Shown here: in pieces, positions 5,949 through 9,489 of the stretch
Numbering within the stretch: the first letter of the stretch is position 1
How the letters are laid out: each line of letters starts with the position of its first letter
NCBI GenBank assembly: GCA_964440305.1
Contig: CAYTRS010000023.1
Span: 1 to 9,489 of the forward strand
DNA length: 9,489 nt
Direction: 5' to 3'
Source of the DNA: CAYTRS01 sp964440305
Lineage (GTDB): Bacteria > Patescibacteriota > Minisyncoccia > Moranbacterales > JAKLHP01
Notes under the pieces: model-generated
Told to the model about the DNA's origin: nothing
The model's database searches: none
What the model saw: only the letters and a program-made list of their open reading frames with translations
Translations under genes and position numbers: made by a program

Positions 5949-6284
5949 ATGGCAGCAAAAAAAACAGAGACCGAAAAACAGTCAATGAGAGTCCGAATCA
6001 AGATTAAAGCTTATGATAGCAAGATTATTGACCAATCAGCAAGAAAAATAGTAGAAACAGCGGAAAGAACAGGAGCGAAAATTACCGGTCCGGTTCCTCT
6101 TCCTACCGAAGTTCATAAAGTGACAGTCAACAAATCAACATTTGTCCATAAGGATTCTCGGGATCAATATGAAATGGTTGTTCACAAGCGCTTGGTGGAT
6201 ATCTGGGATCCGACTTCGAAAACAATTGACAATCTGACCAATCTTGATTTACCGGCGGGAGTGGATGTAGAAATAAAAATGTAA
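5949..6284 (+). CDS. rpsJ: Small-subunit ribosomal protein uS10 (NusE)
   Basis: The 111-residue protein is uS10, a 30S head protein that also binds NusB and NusG in transcription antitermination. Visible signatures are RVRIKIKAYDSKIIDQSARKIV (from residue 14), GAKITGPVPLPT (42-53), the STFVHKDSRDQYEMVVHKRLVDI block (63-85) and the terminal DLPAGVDVEIKM. It is about 8 residues longer than E. coli uS10 (103), owing to a charged N-terminal extension (MAAKKTETEKQS). Met13 is an alternative start closer to the family norm, at base 5985. I keep the upstream ATG because its codons are in frame and nothing favours the later one. It lies 81 bp after tuf and 249 bp before rplC, so in this genome it is not tightly coupled to the rest of the S10 operon. 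Confidence 0.96.
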   Translation: MAAKKTETEKQSMRVRIKIKAYDSKIIDQSARKIVETAERTGAKITGPVPLPTEVHKVTVNKSTFVHKDSRDQYEMVVHKRLVDIWDPTSKTIDNLTNLDLPAGVDVEIKM

Positions 6285-6289
6285 ATTTT

Positions 6290-6319
6290 TTGAAAGTTTA
6301 TAGAAATTCTGGGAATAAT
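6290..6319 (+). promoter_or_regulatory. Putative promoter upstream of the rplC leader RNA
   Basis: TTGAAA (6290-6295, 5 of 6) and AATAAT (6314-6319, 5 of 6, with the key A2 and T6 present) are 18 bp apart, immediately after the rpsJ stop. Transcription would begin near 6326, a few nucleotides before the first hairpin of the structured leader. The match is by eye only. Confidence 0.45.
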
Positions 6320-6325
6320 TTTTTG

Positions 6326-6445
6326 AATAATTAACTGGTTGCGGAGAACTAGTTAAAGTCCCGTCGAGGAGACGGGATACTCAACTAGCCAAGTAGAATT
6401 AACGGCTTTATCGTTATCATACTGGCTTAAGCGGTCAGTTTTTTT
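6326..6445 (+). ncRNA. Candidate structured leader/attenuator (or small RNA) between rpsJ and rplC
   Basis: Four hairpins occur in 120 nt. P1 is TTAACTGGTT (6331-6340) with AACTAGTTAA (6347-6356), 10 bp with one G-U and loop GCGGAG. P2 is CCCGTC (6360-6365) with GACGGG (6371-6376), loop GAGGA, plus a T-A and a G-U pair outside. P3 joins AGCC-A-AGTA (6387-6395) to TACTGGCT (6420-6427) and encloses TAACG/CGTTA (6400-6404/6412-6416). The terminator T joins 6421-6427 to 6433-6439 and ends in T's. P3 and T share bases 6421-6427. The 3' arm of T can also pair with 6333-6342, using three G-U pairs, which breaks P1. I know of no RNA family with this sequence. The exclusive pairings are seen directly in the sequence; the regulatory role is inferred. 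Confidence 0.5.
6421..6445 (+). terminator. Intrinsic terminator before rplC
   Basis: ACTGGCT (6421-6427) pairs with GGTCAGT (6433-6439), 7 bp with two G-U pairs, around the 5-nt loop TAAGC. A run of T (6439-6445) follows. It is the only hairpin with a T-tract of this length that I found in the window. It lies 88 bp before rplC and inside the cluster, so it is more likely conditional than a full stop. Confidence 0.55.
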
Positions 6446-6455
6446 AACACCACGA

Positions 6456-6519
6456 AATACGAATTTTACGAAATTACAAATAGTTATTTCCAATTTGTAG
6501 ATTCGTATTGATTTGTAAT
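6456..6519 (+). repeat. Nested inverted repeats immediately upstream of rplC
   Basis: AATACGAAT (6456-6464) pairs perfectly with ATTCGTATT (6501-6509). TACAAAT (6475-6481) pairs with ATTTGTA (6493-6499) inside it. ATTACAAAT (6473-6481) can instead pair with ATTTGTAAT (6511-6519). The element ends 14 nt before the rplC ATG and could control access to the start. Similar ACGAATTTACGAA-type words occur at 1181-1215 in the rpsL leader. Confidence 0.5.
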
Positions 6520-6533
6520 TCGTAGAGAATATC

Positions 6534-7100
6534 ATGAAGTTTATTTTAGCTAAAAAGATAGGAATGACCACAATTTATGACGAAGATAAGGGCGCGCAGA
6601 ACGTTACTCTTCTTGATTGCGAACCAAACAGGATTTCTCTGATTCGCAGTCAGGAGAAGGATGGTTATGAAGCGGTCCAGCTTGAAATAAAAAAAACAAA
6701 GAACAAGGTTTTCAAAAAAGAATTCCGCATGAAAGCAGAAAAGGGGGATATTTCCAAAGACAAGAGTATCGGACTGGAAATTTTTGAAGTCGGAGAGGAA
6801 GTCAAAGTTAGCGGCATCTCAAAATCTAAGGGATTTCAGGGAGTGATGAAAAGGCATGGATTTAAAGGATCTTCCCGCACGCACGGACACAAGCATGATT
6901 GGCGCGCTCCTGGCGCAATTGGAAGCGGATTTCCGGAACATGTCACGAAAGGAAAAAGAATGGCCGGAAGAATGGGAGGACGAAGAACATCAGTAAAGAA
7001 TGTGAAAATTGCTTTTATTGACAAAGAGAAAAACATTCTGGCGGTTAAGGGAGCCGTTCCCGGATCGGTCGGAAACATAGTTGAAGTCAGGGGAAATTAA
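6534..7100 (+). CDS. rplC: Large-subunit ribosomal protein uL3
   Basis: This 188-residue protein matches uL3, which reaches from the 50S surface to the peptidyl transferase centre and begins large-subunit assembly. It starts MKFILAKKIGMT, the usual uL3 N-terminus. It carries GISKSKGFQGVMKRHGFKG (94-112), the extension SSRTHGHKHDWRAPGAIGSG (113-132), KGKRMAGRMGG (139-149) and NILAVKGAVPGSVG (167-180). It is about 20 residues shorter than E. coli uL3 (209). The tip reads GSGFPEHV where E. coli has GQNQTPGKV, so the glutamine methylated by PrmB is absent, as in several other phyla. The start codon directly precedes the conserved N-terminus. Only GAGA lies near ribosome-binding distance, so no clear Shine-Dalgarno is present. 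It starts the tighter gene run rplC-rplD-rplW. Confidence 0.97.
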   Translation: MKFILAKKIGMTTIYDEDKGAQNVTLLDCEPNRISLIRSQEKDGYEAVQLEIKKTKNKVFKKEFRMKAEKGDISKDKSIGLEIFEVGEEVKVSGISKSKGFQGVMKRHGFKGSSRTHGHKHDWRAPGAIGSGFPEHVTKGKRMAGRMGGRRTSVKNVKIAFIDKEKNILAVKGAVPGSVGNIVEVRGN

Positions 7101-7119
7101 CTTAAATTGGAACTAAATT

Positions 7120-7749
7120 ATGCCGAAAGTTGCGGTTTACAACAGAGAGGGTAAAAAAGTCGGAGATTTGAATCTTTCCGAGAAGGTTTTCGGTTTGCCG
7201 ATGAACAAAAGCCTAGTCCATCAGGTATATGTTTCTATGTTTTCCAATCGGAGGCAGGTTATTGCCCATGCCAAAAACAGGGGAGAAGTTGCCGGATCAG
7301 GTAAAAAACCCTGGCGGCAAAAAGGAACAGGCAATGCCAGAGTAGGATCGGTCAGAACTCCGGTTTGGAGAAAAGGAGGAGTAGTTTTCGGTCCGACCAA
7401 AAACAGGAATTTCAAAAAAAAGATCAATGGAAAAATGAAGCAAAAGGCAATCAAGATTGTTCTAAGCGAGAAGGTGAAAAATAAGCATATTTTTGTTTTG
7501 GATGAAATTAAACTAAATGAGAAAAAAACCAAGGATTTTAATAAAATAATCGGGAATTTAAAGCTAAGGGGAAGCATTCTTATTGGATTTTCCGGAAAGG
7601 AAAAAGATTTGAAGGTTTTTTCGCGCAATATAAAAAATGTCAAAAACATTTCCACTGAAAGTCTCAATGTTTTCGATTTGCTTAATTTGAAAAATTTGAT
7701 TTTAAGCGGGGATTCGGTCAAATATCTCGAAAAAAAATATTCCAAATAA
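7120..7749 (+). CDS. rplD: Large-subunit ribosomal protein uL4
   Basis: The 209-residue protein (E. coli 201) is uL4, which lines the peptide exit tunnel. The long tunnel loop is well preserved: QVIAHAKNRGEVAGSGKKPW (46-65) continuing RQKGTGNARVGSVRTPVWRKGG (66-87) and VFGPT (89-93). The C-terminal half is lysine-rich and more divergent, as is normal for the family, and ends in SGDSVKYLEKKYSK. In E. coli and relatives uL4 represses its own S10 operon through a leader hairpin. The structured RNA upstream of rplC makes a similar role conceivable here, though nothing in the sequence proves it. It lies 19 bp after rplC and 7 bp before rplW, which suggests a single transcript. The weak GGA at 7109-7111 is the only purine element before the ATG. 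Confidence 0.96.
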   Translation: MPKVAVYNREGKKVGDLNLSEKVFGLPMNKSLVHQVYVSMFSNRRQVIAHAKNRGEVAGSGKKPWRQKGTGNARVGSVRTPVWRKGGVVFGPTKNRNFKKKINGKMKQKAIKIVLSEKVKNKHIFVLDEIKLNEKKTKDFNKIIGNLKLRGSILIGFSGKEKDLKVFSRNIKNVKNISTESLNVFDLLNLKNLILSGDSVKYLEKKYSK

Positions 7750-7756
7750 TATATTT

Positions 7757-8101
7757 ATGGCAAAGGAAAGAATTAAAAAAGAAGAAAAAGTTTCTGTAAA
7801 AGAGCCTAAAAAAGCCAGTTTGGCGCTTAGGATTCTTGTTGAGCCTTGGATTACGGAAAAGTCGCATCAGTTGATGTCGCTCAATAAATATGTTTTTAAA
7901 GTTTCCAAGGATTCAACCAAGGAAACCGTCGGAAAATCCATCGAGGAATATTACGGAGTCAAAGTTGAAGGCGTTAATATAGTCAATATTCAGCCTAAAA
8001 AAAGAAGCTATGGAAGGGTTCGTGGAACAAAGTCCGGATATAAAAAGGCTATAGTGAAGCTTAAGGAGGGAGACAAGATTGAACTTTTTGAAGGAGCATA
8101 A
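7757..8101 (+). CDS. rplW: Large-subunit ribosomal protein uL23
   Basis: The 114-residue protein is uL23, which sits at the tunnel exit and docks trigger factor and SRP. The recognisable core is ILVEPWITEKSHQLMSLNKYVFKV (26-49) followed by NIVNIQPKKRSYGRVRGTKSGYKKAIVKLKEGDKI (74-108). Compared with the usual ~95-100 residues there is an N-terminal extension of about 22 residues, rich in Lys and Glu (MAKERIKKEEKVSVKEPKKA). No internal methionine would remove this extension and keep the core, since Met40 lies inside it, so the extension is probably real. The gene begins 7 bp after rplD with no Shine-Dalgarno sequence in the short ATATATTT spacer, so translational coupling to rplD is likely. Confidence 0.95.
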   Translation: MAKERIKKEEKVSVKEPKKASLALRILVEPWITEKSHQLMSLNKYVFKVSKDSTKETVGKSIEEYYGVKVEGVNIVNIQPKKRSYGRVRGTKSGYKKAIVKLKEGDKIELFEGA

Positions 8102-8102
8102 A

Positions 8103-8163
8103 AAAGTAAAAAGAGAAAAGTAAAATGTAAAAAATTAGGGACATACTTTTGATTTTTTACTTT
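8103..8163 (+). other. Inverted A/T repeat in the rplW-rplB gap
   Basis: AAAGTAAAAA (8103-8112) and TTTTTACTTT (8154-8163) form a 10-bp perfect inverted repeat with a 41-nt loop. The left half of the gap is A/G-rich with repeated AAAAGTAAA words, and the right half is T-rich (TTTTTTACTTTAAACTTTTAACTTT). The layout resembles the spacer before fusA. I found no convincing promoter in this 89-bp gap. Confidence 0.35.
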
Positions 8164-8190
8164 AAACTTTTAACTTTAGCGAAAGCGATT

Positions 8191-9024
8191 ATGAGCATAA
8201 AGATTTACAAAAGAAATGCTGCGGGAAGAAGAAATATGTCCGTTGTCAAGCCGGATAATTTGACTGACAAAAAACCGGAGAAAAGCTTGGTTGCAAAACT
8301 TGATAAAAATACCGGAAGATCATGGGGAAAAATTTCCGTGAGGCACAAGGGGGGGAATCAAAAAAGAAAATATAGAATAATAAGCTTTGGGAGGGAAAAA
8401 ATCGGAATTCCGGGAAAAATATCCGCGATAGAAAAAGATCCCAACAGGAGTGCTTTGATAGCTCTTGTGAATTATAGGGACGGAGAAAAAAAATATGTTT
8501 TGGCAGTTCAGGGAATGAAAGTGGGACAGGAAATATTATCCGGAGAAAAAGTTGCCATCAAAGAAGGAAATAGGATGAAAGTCAAAAATATTCCAGTCGG
8601 AACAATAATATCCAATATTGAAATATTCCCAGGAAGAGGCGGGCAAATGGTAAGAAGTGCCGGATCAGGTGCAACGCTGATGGCGGTAGATGAGAAAAAT
8701 GCTCAAATAAAACTTTCATCCAGTGAAGTAAGATTGATTAGTAGCGAATGCTATGTTACCATAGGCCAGGTAAGCAATTTTGAACACAGTGCTGAGAGAA
8801 TTGGTAAGGCGGGAAGAAACCGATGGAAAGGGATTCGCCCGACAGTCAGGGGATCAGCCATGAATCCCGTTGACCATCCGCATGGAGGAGGAGAGGGTCG
8901 ACAGGGGATTGGACTCAAACATCCGAAAACTCCTTGGGGAAAGCCTGCTTTAGGAAAGAAAACAAGAAAGAAATTTAAATATAGTAATAAGTTTATAGTA
9001 AAAAGAAGATCTAAGAGAAAATAA
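8191..9024 (+). CDS. rplB: Large-subunit ribosomal protein uL2
   Basis: This 277-residue protein (E. coli 273) is uL2, a core 50S protein near the peptidyl transferase centre that also bridges to the 30S subunit. It starts MSIKIYKRNAAGRRNMSV, the standard uL2 opening. It contains GRSWGKISVRHKGGNQKRKYR (42-62), PGRGGQMVRSAGSGATLMA (147-165) and AMNPVDHPHGGGEGR (223-237), with His229 at the same number as the conserved histidine of E. coli. The tail is strongly basic (KFIVKRRSKRK). The frame stays open upstream to a TTG at 8149, but the extra 14 residues are translated spacer, so ATG 8191 is preferred. No Shine-Dalgarno match is visible. rpsS follows 1 bp after the stop. Confidence 0.97.
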   Translation: MSIKIYKRNAAGRRNMSVVKPDNLTDKKPEKSLVAKLDKNTGRSWGKISVRHKGGNQKRKYRIISFGREKIGIPGKISAIEKDPNRSALIALVNYRDGEKKYVLAVQGMKVGQEILSGEKVAIKEGNRMKVKNIPVGTIISNIEIFPGRGGQMVRSAGSGATLMAVDEKNAQIKLSSSEVRLISSECYVTIGQVSNFEHSAERIGKAGRNRWKGIRPTVRGSAMNPVDHPHGGGEGRQGIGLKHPKTPWGKPALGKKTRKKFKYSNKFIVKRRSKRK

Positions 9025-9025
9025 A

Positions 9026-9367
9026 ATGAGCAGAAGCCTAAAAAAAGGTCCTTATGTGGATGAAAGAATTATAAAAAAAGTCAAGGACAAAAAGCCTGGG
9101 GACAGGACTCCTATTAAGACATGGTCCAGGGCATGTGTCATTTCTCCGGAAATGGTCGGATTCAGTTTTGCCGTGCATAATGGGAAAGATTTTATTCCAG
9201 TATATGTAGCGGAAGAGATGGTGGGTCACAGATTGGGAGAATTTTCCCCGACTCGCAAATTTCTGCGCCATGGGGGAAGAATGCAGAAAGAACTGGAAAT
9301 AGCGGCCAAGCAGAAAGAACTGGATGCAGCTAAAGCCGCCAAGACGACAACGGAAACAAAAAAATAA
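9026..9367 (+). CDS. rpsS: Small-subunit ribosomal protein uS19
   Basis: The 113-residue protein is uS19, in the 30S head near the A-site finger and the uS13 contact. It shows MSRSLKKGPYVDERIIKKV (1-19), IKTWSRACVISPEMVGFSFAVHNGKDFIPVYV (30-61) and EEMVGHRLGEFSPTRKFLRHGG (63-84). The E. coli protein has 92 residues. Here the C-terminus continues for about 30 residues past the conserved core with an Ala/Lys/Glu-rich sequence (RMQKELEIAAKQKELDAAKA and on to TTTETKK) that is probably helical and then disordered. The start codon is one base after the rplB stop, which implies translational coupling. It is the last complete gene in the window. Confidence 0.96.
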   Translation: MSRSLKKGPYVDERIIKKVKDKKPGDRTPIKTWSRACVISPEMVGFSFAVHNGKDFIPVYVAEEMVGHRLGEFSPTRKFLRHGGRMQKELEIAAKQKELDAAKAAKTTTETKK

Positions 9368-9443
9368 ATCACGATACCCTCGTATCCCATAACGCGACTA
9401 ATGATTAAAAAGTGTCGAGCTAAGGAGCTACGAGTTACGAGAT
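9368..9443 (+). promoter_or_regulatory. rpsS-rplV gap with small palindromes and a distant Shine-Dalgarno-like AAGGAG
   Basis: The 76-bp gap holds GATAC-CCTC-GTATC (about 9374-9387), CTCGTA further paired by TACGAG near 9429-9434, and AGCT-AAGG-AGCT (9419-9430). The AAGGAG at 9422-9427 is the only strong anti-Shine-Dalgarno complement before any start codon in the window. It ends 16 nt before the rplV ATG, which is too far for normal use, and part of it sits in the loop of the AGCT hairpin. Confidence 0.35.
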
Positions 9444-9489
9444 ATGAAAGTTAAAGCAGAACTAAACAATTTAAGAATAGCTCCCAGAA
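9444..9489 (+). CDS. rplV: Large-subunit ribosomal protein uL22 (partial, 3' end outside window)
   Basis: The last 46 bases begin a reading frame translating MKVKAELNNLRIAPR. This is the typical start of bacterial uL22, whose N-terminal LRIAPRKVR motif is among the most conserved in the family. rplV follows rpsS in the standard S10 operon order, which supports the call. uL22 lines the peptide exit tunnel opposite uL4. No earlier in-frame start exists in the short gap, so ATG 9444 is the likely start. The gene runs off the window after 15 codons. Confidence 0.9.
   Translation, partial: MKVKAELNNLRIAPR

Noticed and set aside
6326..6445. tRNA, tmRNA, SRP RNA or T-box within the rpsJ-rplC gap
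   Set aside because: Neither strand shows a tRNA T-loop GTTCRA, the SRP GGAA tetraloop domain, or the T-box antiterminator core. The hairpin layout does not match any of these.
6353..6571. 72-codon minus-strand frame across the rpsJ-rplC gap and the start of rplC
   Set aside because: Its protein resembles no family, it overlaps the rplC start, and the region is better explained by hairpins. The palindromes keep it open by chance.
7221..7745. 174-codon minus-strand frame opposite rplD
   Set aside because: The F/L/S-rich product is the reverse complement of the Lys-rich uL4 sequence and is not a real membrane protein.
8149..8190. TTG-initiated 14-residue extension of uL2
   Set aside because: It is translated T-rich spacer. 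MSIKIYKRNAAGRR at 8191 is the usual uL2 start.

Overview
This window is the ribosomal str/S10 gene cluster of a bacterium, preceded by a small region with a zinc-ribbon bL28 gene and a site-2-protease-like membrane peptidase. The DNA is A/T-rich, nearly every start codon lacks a Shine-Dalgarno sequence, and the ribosomal proteins are compact with lineage-specific differences: uS12 carries an extra ~13-residue segment, bL28 is only 56 residues with four cysteines, and uS19 and uL23 have charged tails. I infer a Candidate Phyla Radiation (Patescibacteria) bacterium, most likely Parcubacteria-like. That assignment is an inference from protein style and was not tested by a search.

Layout. Bases 1-101 are the C-terminal end of a membrane protein (+ strand). 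It meets, stop codon on stop codon, the minus-strand rpmB (98-268). A divergent intergenic region with a good sigma70-type promoter leads into the M50 peptidase (379-1074). A near-consensus promoter (1107-1135) then starts the str part: rpsL, rpsG, fusA and tuf (1287-5867). It is followed without change of strand by the S10 part: rpsJ, rplC, rplD, rplW, rplB, rpsS and the first 15 codons of rplV (5949-9489). All the proteins of the + strand cluster work in translation: uS12, uS7, uS10 and uS19 belong to the small subunit, uL3, uL4, uL23, uL2 and uL22 to the large subunit, and EF-G and EF-Tu are the elongation GTPases.

The cluster is not one tight operon. Gaps of 76-250 bp separate many genes, and several hold their own promoter-like pairs (before rpsL, rpsG, tuf and rplC) and hairpins. 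Gene packing is tight only at rplC-rplD (19 bp), rplD-rplW (7 bp) and rplB-rpsS (1 bp). No gap reaches 300 bp.

The most interesting material is non-coding. (1) Between rpsJ and rplC (about 6290-6445) a promoter-like pair is followed by a series of hairpins and a terminator whose two arms can each pair elsewhere. This has the architecture of an attenuator or riboregulator, or of a ~120-nt small RNA. (2) A 20-nt hairpin sequence occurs 43 nt upstream of the rpsL start and again 42 nt upstream of the rpsG start. (3) Long hairpins lie in the tuf leader and between tuf and rpsJ. I see no CRISPR array, tRNA, rRNA or insertion sequence. Apart from these non-coding elements the window is conserved housekeeping sequence, and I do not see a novel protein system in it.
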